DNA of 42,167 bases, from positions 1 to 42,167 of the forward strand of contig JASDSY010000037.1 in the NCBI GenBank assembly GCA_041441465.1, read 5' to 3'. The translations under genes were made by a program, and so were the position numbers. Numbering within the stretch: position 1 is the stretch's first letter; each line of letters starts with the position of its first letter. Source of the stretch: JASDSY01 sp041441465. GTDB taxonomy: Bacteria; Muiribacteriota; UBA9980. Below, piece after piece: positions 1-8,649 of this stretch. The notes below the pieces were generated by a model. The model was not told the origin of the DNA, made no database searches, and saw nothing but the letters and a program-made list of their open reading frames with translations.

Positions 1-18
1 ATTTGAAATATAAATAAC

Positions 19-39
19 GAATTTACAATAGTTTTGCTA
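19..39. repeat. Direct repeat copy 1 (21 bp)
   Basis: The segment from GAATTTAC to TTTTGCTA recurs almost exactly at 280-301 (GAAATTAC to TTTTGCTA; one extra T and two substitutions). The two copies flank the GC-rich foldable element at 106-230. No function is known. They may be duplicated promoter DNA or the relic of an insertion. Confidence 0.4.
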
Positions 40-105
40 TGCGAAACTTAAGTAAGTATAAGAATGGTGTTTTTTTGTATGTTATGTGATGTATTTAACG
101 TGTGC

Positions 106-230
106 CAGCAAATTTTTTCGGGGACGCTGCCAAAAATCCATCCGGGATTTTTAGCTGCTCGGTGCTTCGGCGCCTCTCACCCATCCATGGGTTACGGCAC
201 CTTCGCAACGCCCCTGCAAAAATTTCTGTC
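106..230. repeat. GC-rich foldable element with imperfect terminal inverted repeats
   Basis: This 125-bp block stands out by GC content from very AT-rich flanks and has no open frame. Its ends are imperfect inverted repeats (106-129 against 204-230, both containing an A/T run beside a GGGG or CCCC run). Inside are three hairpins: AAAAATCC/GGATTTTT (132-152), GGTGC-TTCG-GCGCC with a UUCG-type tetraloop (161-174), and ACCCAT-CC-ATGGGT (179-192). GGTGC at 161-165 could instead pair with GCACC at 197-201. The shape fits a MITE or REP-like repeat, or a small structured RNA. It lies just upstream of a decayed transposase. Whether it is repeated elsewhere in the genome cannot be seen here. Confidence 0.5.
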
Positions 231-277
231 ACAATATTAAACCTTCAAAAAAATATATAGATATTTGTTAATAAAAC

Positions 278-305
278 TTGAAATTACGATAGTTTTTGCT
301 ACAAT
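278..305 (+). promoter_or_regulatory. Sigma-70-like promoter of the transposase remnant
   Basis: TTGAAA (278-283), 16-bp spacer, TACAAT (300-305), about 30 bp upstream of the GTG start at 339. The -35 and spacer lie inside direct repeat copy 2 (280-301). Confidence 0.45.
280..301. repeat. Direct repeat copy 2 (22 bp)
   Basis: Near-identical to 19-39; see that entry. It overlaps the -35 region of the promoter in front of the transposase remnant. Confidence 0.4.
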
Positions 306-338
306 TGAATTAACGTTTCAATATAAGGAGTATTACAA

Positions 339-950
339 GTGTCATATATAGATGATGAACGTAACCAAATGGCTTTAATGCCAAGTTCTATCAAAGAATA
401 CATTTCTGCTGACGATCCTGCTAGAGCGTATGATGCGATGATCGAAAAGATATTTTGTGAAATAAGTTATATGTTTAATTTTAGCTATAATAAGCCGGGC
501 GCTAATGAGTATCATTCGAAAACAATTAAAGATTCAGGTCTATTCGTATTCTTATGAAATAGGAAGTTCAAGAAAAATCGAGAGGAGTCTTTACCATAAT
601 CTTTAATATATATAGTTTTCTGGTGGAATTAAATCCGATCATTGGATGATATCTGACTTTAGGAAAAAATATATGTGAGCAAATCCGGCCAAAAGATATA
701 TAGCCGCCGAAAAGAAGTCAATGAACCGCATAAGACGAAATTTAGGTTTTATCAATTTAGCCTTCGTTCTAAATCTAAAGCCAATTGCGAGGTTTCAATA
801 CTTGCAACATGTTTTAACATAACCCGAATGATGACGATTTTTGGCGTAAACGGCTTAATATCAAAATTGAATAAGCTAAAATTAAATTTATCCGCAAAAT
901 TCAATGACTTATCATTAAATATTTTAAAACATAACAAAGTTTATGCTTAA
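339..950 (+). pseudogene. Decayed IS1182-family transposase, internal deletion and frameshifts
   Basis: A GTG start at 339 with AAGGAG at 325-330 opens a frame whose first ~65 residues (DERNQMALMPSSIKEYIS..., then KPGANEYH) match the N-terminus of IS1182-type DDE transposases. The reading then jumps frame. At 541-606 a second frame gives SSRKIERSLYHNL, and at 622-678 a third gives GGIKSDHWMISDFRKKYM, both typical of the same N-terminal domain. From 675 a fourth stretch gives KSGQKIYSRRKEV and then EVSILATCFNITRM near 830, which are C-terminal motifs of the family. An intact gene has several hundred residues between these parts, so most of the catalytic DDE core is deleted, with the junction near 675. 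It cannot make an active enzyme. Family identity rests on remembered motif similarity. The IS terminal inverted repeats were not identified. Confidence 0.78.
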
Positions 951-1032
951 TTTTTAATGAACCATACTTACAAGTCTTAATATTTTATAAAACTATGTGA
1001 AATAATTTTTTTACGGGTTCACGTGTTATTTA

Positions 1033-1061
1033 TTGACATTATCATTCTAATTTAATATAAT
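1033..1061 (+). promoter_or_regulatory. Consensus sigma-70 promoter
   Basis: TTGACA (1033-1038), 17-bp spacer, TATAAT (1056-1061): exact consensus in both hexamers and spacing. It lies 33 bp upstream of the start at 1095 and should drive the two-gene operon 1095-4781 strongly. Confidence 0.85.
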
Positions 1062-1094
1062 AAATTAGATTTCCATAAAGGATGGTGAAGCTCT

Positions 1095-3923
1095 TTGAAT
1101 TTTAGATTTTTATTAGTGAGCTATTTAATATTTTTTAATATTTTTTGGTTTTCTTTGGAAACAAATGCTGGAACTCTTGATAAAATAAAAAAAGTTTTAA
1201 AAAACAATGATATAAAAAATTCTGAAAAAACATCGAAAACATATCAAGATACATTGAAACCAAATCAAATATATAAAAAAAATTCTTATTTAACTAATGC
1301 CAAATCCGATTTAGACTCTTCTTCTGTAAATGATTCCATTTTAATAAGCCAACCAATTAAAATAAATATTAATGGTAAGACACGTACTGTTAATGCACAA
1401 TTTTTAAATCCTAAATTTAAGAAAAAATATTCTGATGTTGTGAAAAAAACTAAAAAAACATCTACTAATGTTTTTCCGATGCGAATTAATGAAACATCTG
1501 AAGAAAAATCTTATGATGTGCCATGTGCTTATACTATTTTTAATTTTCCGCTTGCACCTGATGATAAAATACGGTGTGAGGGTGAAAAAAAATTATTAGA
1601 ACTATATAATCAGGTTGTGGAAGCGCTTTCTAAAAATGATTATAGTGATGAGTCATTTCTAAAATTATATACTACTAATTGCGAAATACTTGAAAATTAT
1701 GGAAAATATCCAGATATTTGTGCTTTATCAACACTTTATATAAATGATGTTTATTTTAAATTTTGCCAGGGATTGGGAGATAGTTATATTAAGTGTTCAA
1801 CTACTCCTTTTTATTTTATGTATGAACAATTAAAAATGCAATATGAATCGGTAAAAAATGTAAATCAAGCCATGAAAACAATTTTCACGATTATAGAAAA
1901 TCGTCAAAAAGACTTAAAATCTGACGAAGAAAGACTAATGAAAGAAAATGAAGAAAATTTTAAAAATGTCAAAATATTTGAAAATGAAATGAAAAAAAAT
2001 ATTGAAAGTTCCAATATGGGTATTCCTGAAGAAAACGATAAAGAGGAGTTTGCTAAAAGCATTGCCAGTTATGTGGATGTAATTTGCAACAACTATAAAA
2101 AATGTTACATTAATTACATGTTGATGAATAATAAAGCAGAGGCAGATGCTATATTAAAAATTGAGAAAAAAGGTGATGAATATGTTATATCTGGTAAATT
2201 ATACGAGGCTTATAAATCAGTACCTTATTATTTGAATTATAAATATCATTATTCTGTGAATGACGATGAAACTCATGAAATAAAAGTTAAAATGTTTCGT
2301 AATGCCGATAATTTTATTGATATTTTAAACGGAATTAAAACCGCACAGCTTCGCGATAAAATTGATAAAATTGATGATAATGGTATGAGCGATAATGAAA
2401 AACGCGTTCTCTCAATTTGTAATTTTATAAGTGATTATAAATTATCTTCAGGTTCTGAAAATGACCAGATTGCCGAAGAAAGAGGAAGCAACGAAAAAAT
2501 TGTTCAATATAAAGAAAATGCATATGGCTTAGATGAATATAATAAAAAAAATGATTATTTAAAAAGAAAACCAAATATTGGTGAAATTTATTTTTCTAAG
2601 TTTGACAGTATGCTTGGAACAAATATTGGAAGCGCGCCTGATGAATATGTAACTTTACGTGCTAAAGTTGATTCAAATATGCCTATTACACCCGGATATG
2701 GATTTTTATGTAAAGTTTATACAGTTAAAATTTCATATTTACCTGAAGAAAAAGAACCTAAAATTGATATTAACCAATATAAATATGTCAAAATGATGCC
2801 AGATAACTTATACGGCGGTTTTTATTGCAAGTTTAAAATTAACGAAGAACAAAATCAATCAAATTCAGATACTCCGCCTGTGATTGCCGCATCACCTGCG
2901 CCCGGAAGAATTTTTGAAAATGAAACGAGCATAAGTGCTCCGGTCAAAAATCTTATAAATACGCAAAAAGATGCTCAAAAAGACAGCATTGCCTGCTTTA
3001 ATGCTGAAAGTTTTAATGAACAATTATTCAAGTTATATAATAATGATTATTTTAGTGTTCAAAATGGTAATTATAAAACTAATAATAGAATGGGTTTCTC
3101 AATTGATTATTCATATAAAGACAGTGCCGGTGTAACTAACGAAGAAAAGCTCAAAGGATTTCAAAAACATGAAATGCAGCTTGCGCAAATTTCCAAAGAT
3201 TTTTTAAAATTTGGCGGTGGCGAATACGTATATTGCGAATATTTTAATGGCGACGGAAGCGTCAAACGTGGAGTAATTTTTATAAGAAATCAAGCAGATT
3301 GGTTTATTATCGATGCGCATGGTATTGTTTCAATAATGCATGATTCCGATGGCGGAATTTCAACACTTGCAAGTAATATTCAGATGTCTGTGTCTGAACT
3401 TATAAAACCAGACGGCACTTCTGAATATGCCGAAGATATGGAAGTATTAACATTATTTACATGTTGCAGCTTAAATTATGAAATTATTCGACAGCTTACC
3501 AATACTTCTTATGCTTTTTCAAAAGGGTGGCAAAAAGTATTACCAAAAGGGTTGATATTAGGTTATAAGCATGAAATTTATCCTTCGCTTGTAGTTATGG
3601 CAACAAAATTATTACATGAAAAACTAAATAGTGCCAACAAAAAATTGTCATTTGAAGAAATTGCTCAAATTTGGCTAAATGTTAATGCTGAAATTTATCA
3701 AGAATTTTTAAATACCGGCAAAAAAGGTTATGAAAGTGCTCGTGGAGCAGCTTATATCTTGAACAATAAATTATATGGAATTAATAGTAACACAGAAGAG
3801 CTTAAAAAATTACTACAAAAAGAAAATACAATAATTAATAAAATATATTCTGAAGTTAACCCTGATGAATATCATTATGAATTTTCAAAAAAAATATATA
3901 CGCAACCAATAATATTAAATTAA
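1095..3923 (+). CDS. Large secreted protein with possible caspase-like C-terminal domain
   Basis: I do not recognise the whole protein (942 aa). It starts at TTG behind AAAGGATG (about 13 nt away); the upstream ATG at 1082 meets a stop at once. Residues 1-25 form a signal peptide (hydrophobic core, then ETNAG). Residues ~26-130 are low-complexity and Lys/Ser/Asn-rich. The middle is helical and charged with scattered cysteines. The C-terminal ~280 residues look like a folded domain: a strand ending in IIDAHG (His742), then VLTLFTCCSLN (Cys790/Cys791) and LPKGLILGYKH. A His-Gly followed about 50 residues later by a strand ending in Cys is the arrangement of clan CD (caspase, CHAT, gingipain) peptidases. 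That assignment is inference. Codon use is markedly more AT-rich than in the core genes and an IS remnant lies upstream, which suggests acquisition. It is the first gene of an operon with the gene at 3933. Confidence 0.7.
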   Translation: MNFRFLLVSYLIFFNIFWFSLETNAGTLDKIKKVLKNNDIKNSEKTSKTYQDTLKPNQIYKKNSYLTNAKSDLDSSSVNDSILISQPIKININGKTRTVNAQFLNPKFKKKYSDVVKKTKKTSTNVFPMRINETSEEKSYDVPCAYTIFNFPLAPDDKIRCEGEKKLLELYNQVVEALSKNDYSDESFLKLYTTNCEILENYGKYPDICALSTLYINDVYFKFCQGLGDSYIKCSTTPFYFMYEQLKMQYESVKNVNQAMKTIFTIIENRQKDLKSDEERLMKENEENFKNVKIFENEMKKNIESSNMGIPEENDKEEFAKSIASYVDVICNNYKKCYINYMLMNNKAEADAILKIEKKGDEYVISGKLYEAYKSVPYYLNYKYHYSVNDDETHEIKVKMFRNADNFIDILNGIKTAQLRDKIDKIDDNGMSDNEKRVLSICNFISDYKLSSGSENDQIAEERGSNEKIVQYKENAYGLDEYNKKNDYLKRKPNIGEIYFSKFDSMLGTNIGSAPDEYVTLRAKVDSNMPITPGYGFLCKVYTVKISYLPEEKEPKIDINQYKYVKMMPDNLYGGFYCKFKINEEQNQSNSDTPPVIAASPAPGRIFENETSISAPVKNLINTQKDAQKDSIACFNAESFNEQLFKLYNNDYFSVQNGNYKTNNRMGFSIDYSYKDSAGVTNEEKLKGFQKHEMQLAQISKDFLKFGGGEYVYCEYFNGDGSVKRGVIFIRNQADWFIIDAHGIVSIMHDSDGGISTLASNIQMSVSELIKPDGTSEYAEDMEVLTLFTCCSLNYEIIRQLTNTSYAFSKGWQKVLPKGLILGYKHEIYPSLVVMATKLLHEKLNSANKKLSFEEIAQIWLNVNAEIYQEFLNTGKKGYESARGAAYILNNKLYGINSNTEELKKLLQKENTIINKIYSEVNPDEYHYEFSKKIYTQPIILN

Positions 3924-3932
3924 GGAGGAAAA

Positions 3933-4781
3933 ATGAATTTAAGAATTTATTTTTTAGCATTGATGTTATTAATTGTTCCGTCTTTTTCTTATGCGACGGA
4001 AGAAACCTCGTTAGAAGCGCTTTATAAGGATTTTAATAATACATTATTGCATTTTGACGACGGTAAGCCATATTCGGAATATTGTCAGGATATTTCAAAA
4101 TTAATGGAACTTGCCGTTAAAATTATAGAAAAAAACCCCGGTTCTTATGAAGCGTATGATACATTGCTTGGATTGCCATCCGAATTTAATTTGATAAGCG
4201 AAGAACCGCGCCAGTACTATAAAAAATTGAAAGAAGAATGCTATGCCGACCTTTCCGATGTAAATAAAAATATGGCGGCTAAAATCGTGTTTATGCGTAT
4301 AACTTACCTGTGGGGGGAGTTTGCGCATTGTGATGAAGATATTTGTAAAAGCTGCGTTGATAATTTGAAAAAAATGAAAAACGAATGCATCGATAAAAAT
4401 TATGCCGCACTTGCGACTGCTTCGCTTTTTGATTTTTATACTACGGGCCTGGATAAGAATGATTATAGAAAGGAATTTTTGGAAAAATTTCCGAAACATC
4501 CTGCGGTTTGTGATGTGAAACTTAATATCGCGTTTGATAATTATGAAAATAAGAAATATCGGGAATGTATAGAAGAAATAAATAAGCTTCTTAACGAATA
4601 TAAAAATGATAAAAATTTTGAGATATTTGAGTTACCTTGTTATCATGGGCTTGGTTTATGTTATATCGAGTTGAATGATATTGAAACGGCCCGTAAATAT
4701 CTTGATCTGATTTTACAAAAAGCGCCAGAAAGCATGGAATATAAATTATTTAAAAAACTGATCGAAAGAGAATCAAAGTGA
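3933..4781 (+). CDS. Secreted TPR-like repeat protein
   Basis: 282 aa, starting 9 bp after the preceding stop with AAGGAGG at good spacing, so co-transcribed. Residues 1-22 are a signal peptide ending near SFSYA. The remainder is helical. The C-terminal half contains tetratricopeptide-like helix pairs: LEKFPKHPAVCDVKLNIA, YRECIEEINKLLNEY, HGLGLCYIELNDIETARKYL and LILQKAPESMEYKLF. TPR solenoids bind proteins or peptides, so a periplasmic partner or chaperone of the upstream secreted protein is possible, but this is inferred from the operon only. The gene has no paralogue in the window. A strong terminator follows at 4812. Confidence 0.75.
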   Translation: MNLRIYFLALMLLIVPSFSYATEETSLEALYKDFNNTLLHFDDGKPYSEYCQDISKLMELAVKIIEKNPGSYEAYDTLLGLPSEFNLISEEPRQYYKKLKEECYADLSDVNKNMAAKIVFMRITYLWGEFAHCDEDICKSCVDNLKKMKNECIDKNYAALATASLFDFYTTGLDKNDYRKEFLEKFPKHPAVCDVKLNIAFDNYENKKYRECIEEINKLLNEYKNDKNFEIFELPCYHGLGLCYIELNDIETARKYLDLILQKAPESMEYKLFKKLIERESK

Positions 4782-4811
4782 TTTTGCCGGTGCGGGTTTG
4801 AAATATATGAT

Positions 4812-4848
4812 AAAAAAGGAGCTGTCATTTTTAGATAGCTCCTTTTTT
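4812..4848. terminator. Bidirectional intrinsic terminator
   Basis: AAAAAAGGAGCTGTC / GATAGCTCCTTTTTT stem (15 bp with one wobble pair) around a 7-nt loop, with A-tract and T-tract on the two sides. It sits between the operon ending at 4781 and the convergent ychF and can serve both. Confidence 0.88.
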
Positions 4849-4898
4849 AATTTTATATACCGACTGATATTTATGTTTTATGAACGTTAATTCATTGA

Positions 4899-5978
4899 CT
4901 ATGCGTTGAACCTGAAGTTTATGATATCGCCGTCATGGACGACATAAGGTTTTTGTTCGAGACGCATTTTGCCCTGGGCCTTTGCATCCTCGACGGTGCC
5001 TTTGCATGCCATAAAGTCCTGATATGAAACGACTTCGGCCCTGATAAAGCCGCGCTGGATATCGGAATGGATTTTTCCGGCCGCGTCGTGTGCGCTGTTA
5101 CCTTTAACGATCGTCCAGGCTTTGACTTCGTCTTCGCCGGCCGTGAAAAATGAAATATTTCCAAGGGTTTCGTAAGCTTTTCTGATAAGGAAGTTGCGGC
5201 CCGGTTCTTTGAGATTGTTTTCGGCGAGAAACATTTTTTCGTCGTCGCCTTCGAGCTGCGAGATTTCCATTTCAATTTTAGCCGATATCGGAAGGTAAAG
5301 CACGCCGAGCTTTTCGATATATTCGACGGCCTCTTTATATTTTGCTTTTAAGTCGGTGTTTATGAGTTTTTCCTCGATATTTAAAACTATAAGCTGGCGT
5401 TTCAAGGATAGAAATTTGTAACCTGATATCAGCGCTTCCTCGTCTTTTGTCATTTCGAACGTATAAAGCATTTTTTCCGCTTCGAGATGTATCTTCATTT
5501 TTTCGAGGAGTTTTTCTTCGATTTCGGTGGTATTTGTTTTCTTTTTAAGGTTCATTCTCGAAAGGCGGTTTTCGATAAGCGCAAGGTCTGAAAGCAGAAG
5601 TTCGTCGTTTATCTTTTTTACGTCGCGTACGATGTCTATCAATTCGTCGAACATATCGCCGTTTTCGTCGAATACTCTTACTACCTGGCAGATAACGTCA
5701 ACGGTTTTTGCGTTGTTAAGAAGGTTGCCGCCCGAATTATCGCCGGCCGATGCCGTGCCTGGAATTACGCCCGCGATGTCAACGAATTCGACATTGGCGT
5801 AGGATGTTTTTTTAGGTTTATACATTTGTGATAAAAAGTCGATGCGTTCATCAGGGACCTTTATGGTGGCGATATTTGTGTCGCTGCTGCGCGTGCCGGT
5901 TGCGATCGAGCTTCTGGTGAGCGCGTTGAAAAGCGTCGTCTTTCCGACGCCTGGAAGGCCTATTATACCGATTTTCAT
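4899..5978 (-). CDS. ychF: YchF/OLA1-type ribosome-binding P-loop NTPase
   Basis: 359 aa, the usual length for YchF, a universally conserved TRAFAC-class ATPase that binds ribosomes. The G1 P-loop GLPGVGKT is at residues 7-14 and the G3 motif DIAG at 67-70. LNIEE in place of the usual NKxD is the YchF-specific G4 that favours ATP. The coiled-coil insertion lies between ~120 and 200 and a C-terminal TGS domain begins near FFTAGEDEVKAW and ends in GDIINFRF. The start ATG has AGAGGT nine nt upstream. It is a single-gene unit: 657 bp of non-coding DNA separate it from rplY and a bidirectional terminator lies downstream. The neighbour it often has in other genomes (pth) is absent here. Confidence 0.96.
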   Translation of the reverse strand: MKIGIIGLPGVGKTTLFNALTRSSIATGTRSSDTNIATIKVPDERIDFLSQMYKPKKTSYANVEFVDIAGVIPGTASAGDNSGGNLLNNAKTVDVICQVVRVFDENGDMFDELIDIVRDVKKINDELLLSDLALIENRLSRMNLKKKTNTTEIEEKLLEKMKIHLEAEKMLYTFEMTKDEEALISGYKFLSLKRQLIVLNIEEKLINTDLKAKYKEAVEYIEKLGVLYLPISAKIEMEISQLEGDDEKMFLAENNLKEPGRNFLIRKAYETLGNISFFTAGEDEVKAWTIVKGNSAHDAAGKIHSDIQRGFIRAEVVSYQDFMACKGTVEDAKAQGKMRLEQKPYVVHDGDIINFRFNA

Positions 5979-6552
5979 TGGATATTACCTCTTTCTGATA
6001 TTTAATTTAAAATAATTTTTTGTTTTTCTTTAAATAGATTATATGATTAAGTTTAAAATGTCAGTTAGAATTAAGCTGTATTAATATTTAACATTGATTG
6101 AAATTGTGCATTTAATAATGAAAATTTTATTCAAATGCGGGCCTTATAAAAAATCAGTGACGGATAAGTTATGTTTTTAACTTAAAATTATATTGATAAT
6201 GTTAATATAAAAAATTATCATTCTGGTCTTTCAATAATTGCTTAATTTTATAAAAATTCAAACTGTTTTATTTTTAAAGATATATTTCTAAAAATATATG
6301 GTTCATTTGCCGGAATTAATTTGCCGGCGCCAATAAAAATTTTAAACTCAAAAAAAAACGTCCGATAATAATAATTGTCTAAAAAATTGATTCATATTAT
6401 ACATTAACAATTTTAATTTAACAACTAAAAATATTGAAAATAAGTAAAATAGTTTGTTTATATCGGTTACGGCGATTTATAAGGATAAAAATTACCGGAC
6501 TTAAAGCGGATTGTTAAAAGCAAGGCAAGTAATAAAAAAACTTAAAAAAAGC
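5979..6552. other. Long AT-rich intergenic region between divergent ychF and rplY
   Basis: About 570 bp upstream of the rplY promoter without a credible gene on either strand. There are frequent stops in all frames, no strong hairpin with a T-tract, and no tRNA-like fold seen. On the minus strand CTGACA and TATAAT near 6040-6070 are 15 bp apart, a weak candidate for a ychF promoter. Confidence 0.5.
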
Positions 6553-6582
6553 TTGACAAAATATGTGATGGTAATGTATAAT
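6553..6582 (+). promoter_or_regulatory. Sigma-70 promoter of rplY
   Basis: TTGACA (6553-6558), 18-bp spacer, TATAAT (6577-6582), 54 bp before the rplY start. Both hexamers match consensus, as expected for a highly expressed ribosomal protein gene. Confidence 0.85.
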
Positions 6583-6636
6583 CATAAAGATATTTTTAAT
6601 AACTAATTAATAATAAGAGGGGAGAATTATTTTACT

Positions 6637-7332
6637 ATGAAACAGGTTACTTTAAAAGCAGAAATTAGAAAAACAACCGGCACAGGCGCCATCAACAAAA
6701 TAAAAAGCGAAGGGCTAATTCCGGCAGTTGTATACGGAAAAGGCAAAGACGCTACATCATTGGTATTGAAAAAAGCTGAATTCGAACAGACATTCAAAAA
6801 GAATAATGTTCGCGCTATTTACAAACTCGATGTTGTTGACGGCACAAATCAGATCGTAAAAAACACTCTTATAAAAGAAGTGCAGCACGATCCTATAAAA
6901 CTCAGAGTAATCCACGTTGATTTCTATGAGTATGACGAACACAAGAAAATCAGGACAATGATTCCTGTTATAACAAAAGGAACACCGATCGGTTTAAAAT
7001 CAGGCGGTATCCTTACACACGTTAAATCGCAGATTGAAGTCGAATGTCTTCCTATCGATATACCGGAACATGTTATAGTTGACGTTACAAACCTCGATGT
7101 ACATGATTCAGTTCGCGTTACAGACATCCACTTTGAAAAAGCGATACACGTAATCGATGATCCGCACGATGTTGTTATAAGCATCGCAGCTACAAAGGCT
7201 GAAGAAGCGGCAGCGGCTACTGAAGAAACAGCGGCAGCGGAACCGGAAGTAATGGCTAAAGGTAAAGCCGCAAAACCAGCTGAAGGCGCAGCAGCTCCTG
7301 CAGCGGCGGCAGCTCCGAAGGCAAAAAAATAA
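6637..7332 (+). CDS. rplY: Large-subunit ribosomal protein bL25 (general stress protein Ctc type)
   Basis: 231 aa: the long TL5/CTC form of bL25, which binds 5S rRNA. The N-terminal L25 domain (residues 1-~95) begins LKAEIRKTTGTGAINKIK and contains LIPAVVYGKG and HVDFYE. The C-terminal beta domain (~97-190) includes VEVECLPIDIPEHVIVDV-like sequence (here IEVECLPIDIPEH). Residues ~190-231 are an Ala/Glu/Pro/Lys-rich low-complexity tail, a common decoration of this form. The start has GAGGGGAGA upstream. It is a monocistronic unit between a consensus promoter and a hairpin at 7351. Confidence 0.95.
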   Translation: MKQVTLKAEIRKTTGTGAINKIKSEGLIPAVVYGKGKDATSLVLKKAEFEQTFKKNNVRAIYKLDVVDGTNQIVKNTLIKEVQHDPIKLRVIHVDFYEYDEHKKIRTMIPVITKGTPIGLKSGGILTHVKSQIEVECLPIDIPEHVIVDVTNLDVHDSVRVTDIHFEKAIHVIDDPHDVVISIAATKAEEAAAATEETAAAEPEVMAKGKAAKPAEGAAAPAAAAAPKAKK

Positions 7333-7350
7333 TTTATAAATGCTTATTAA

Positions 7351-7374
7351 AAGGGTAGTTTTTTAACTACCCTT
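7351..7374 (+). terminator. Hairpin terminator after rplY
   Basis: AAGGGTAGTT / AACTACCCTT perfect 10-bp stem with a TTTT loop, 18 bp past the rplY stop. The trailing T-tract is short (AATTTATTTTAT), so termination may be incomplete. Confidence 0.7.
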
Positions 7375-7439
7375 AATTTATTTTATAAAATGCCATCAGA
7401 GAAAAATTATCACAAAAAGCGTTCGGGATATTAATCCAA

Positions 7440-7631
7440 ATGAAACGCTGATAATTAAAAGAGGCGAACGTTAAAGAGCGCTTAATGCGCTCGAATATAT
7501 GTGTTATAGAGAATGGCTGTTTTTAGCCGCTCAACAAAATTTTAATTTAAAATTTAATAACCACATAGGAAATCGTACGATTTTAATGGAAAAAATCAGG
7601 CGCTAAAACATACGTTAGTGCTTGATTTTTT
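7440..7631 (+). promoter_or_regulatory. Structured, attenuator-like leader upstream of the DUF2156 gene
   Basis: The gap between rplY and the gene at 7663 carries consecutive hairpins: GAGCGC-TTAAT-GCGCTC (7476-7492), GGCT/AGCC (7515-7528), a 14-bp palindrome AAATCGTACGATTT (7570-7583), and a terminator-like stem 7590-7631 (AAAAAATCA GGCGCTAA paired with TTAGTGCT TGATTTTTT, then a T-rich run). The last hairpin ends only ~30 bp before the coding start, which is the layout of a riboswitch or attenuator. No known riboswitch or T-box consensus was recognised. Alternatively it is an independent small RNA ending in its own terminator. Confidence 0.45.
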
Positions 7632-7662
7632 TCTTTTTTATACATATATTTTGGGTTAGGAA

Positions 7663-8622
7663 GTGATTTGTATTAGTACTGACGAGTCGTTAATTAAAGT
7701 GGGCAGGCAAGGGTTAACAAAAATTGAAATCAACCATAGGCAGCAATTAGAGAAGTTTTTAAAAAAAGTCAACATTAAATTATCGGATTACACGTTTGCC
7801 AATAATTACATGTGGTTCGAAAATGCTGACGGTTATTACAAAATAATAAACGGCAATTTGTGCATGTTCATTAACAACGGCGCCTTAACGATGCTGTTGC
7901 CGCCCCTCGGCGGCGAAAAACAGGAAGAAACAATGCATGAGTGTTTTAGAATTATGAACGAATTCAACGGTGATTATCATAGTTCTAAAATTGATTATGT
8001 GTATGACGGCTATATCGATAACATCGATTTCGGAATTTACGAAGTCGAAAGGCAGAATCCTGATTATATCTACCTTACCAAAGAAATAACGGAACTAAAG
8101 GGCAATAAGTATAAAACCAAAAGAAACGAAAATAACTATTTCATAAAAAATTATAAATTTAATTACGAGCCGTATTCGTGCGTCCACCGCGATGCGGCGA
8201 TGGAGTTACTCTACAGATGGGCGGCAAAGAGGCTTGAAACCATAACTACGCATTCCGTAGATCATTTCGTGGAACTTATGGATCTTGAAAGAAAAGCTAT
8301 AACCAGAGTGCTCGATCAGTACAAAGAACTCGACCTTAAGGGCGCGGTTGTCATAATTGACGGGAAAATCGAAGGAATTACCTTCGGCGAAAAAATAAAT
8401 GATAATACTGCGTCGATCTTGATCGAAAAGACTAATTATGAGTACTTCGGCATATCGCAATTCCTTTTCAGGCAGTTTTGCGAAAGCGCTTTCGGTGATT
8501 GTGAATTCATGAATGTCGGCGACGACCTTGGATTTGAAAACTTAAGAAAGGTTAAAATGTCTTATCATCCTTATGCGTACGGCCCTAAATACACGATAAG
8601 ACAAAAATATGCGATAAACTAA
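7663..8622 (+). CDS. DUF2156-type acyltransferase-like protein (GNAT fold)
   Basis: ~319 aa. The N-terminal half resembles the DUF2156 family, the GNAT-like fold shared with the C-terminal domain of phosphatidylglycerol lysyltransferases: SDYTFANNYMWFE, then YYKIINGNLCMF and a MLLPPLGG motif. The C-terminal half has the second GNAT lobe (GAVVIIDGKIEGITFGE, then FQ/FCESAFGDCEFMNVGDDLG and LRKVKMSYHPY). Such proteins often transfer aminoacyl or acyl groups; the substrate here is unknown. The start is uncertain: GTG 7663 overlaps the only AGGAAG, and rarer codons a few triplets downstream are better spaced. It lies alone between an attenuator-like hairpin and a strong terminator. Confidence 0.72.
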   Translation: MICISTDESLIKVGRQGLTKIEINHRQQLEKFLKKVNIKLSDYTFANNYMWFENADGYYKIINGNLCMFINNGALTMLLPPLGGEKQEETMHECFRIMNEFNGDYHSSKIDYVYDGYIDNIDFGIYEVERQNPDYIYLTKEITELKGNKYKTKRNENNYFIKNYKFNYEPYSCVHRDAAMELLYRWAAKRLETITTHSVDHFVELMDLERKAITRVLDQYKELDLKGAVVIIDGKIEGITFGEKINDNTASILIEKTNYEYFGISQFLFRQFCESAFGDCEFMNVGDDLGFENLRKVKMSYHPYAYGPKYTIRQKYAIN

Positions 8623-8649
8623 TACGGTAAATTATCAATTATTTATAAT

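Noticed and set aside
675..950. 91-codon open frame as a stand-alone small gene
   Set aside because: Its residues match the C-terminal part of IS1182 transposases and join preceding broken frames; it is part of the pseudogene.
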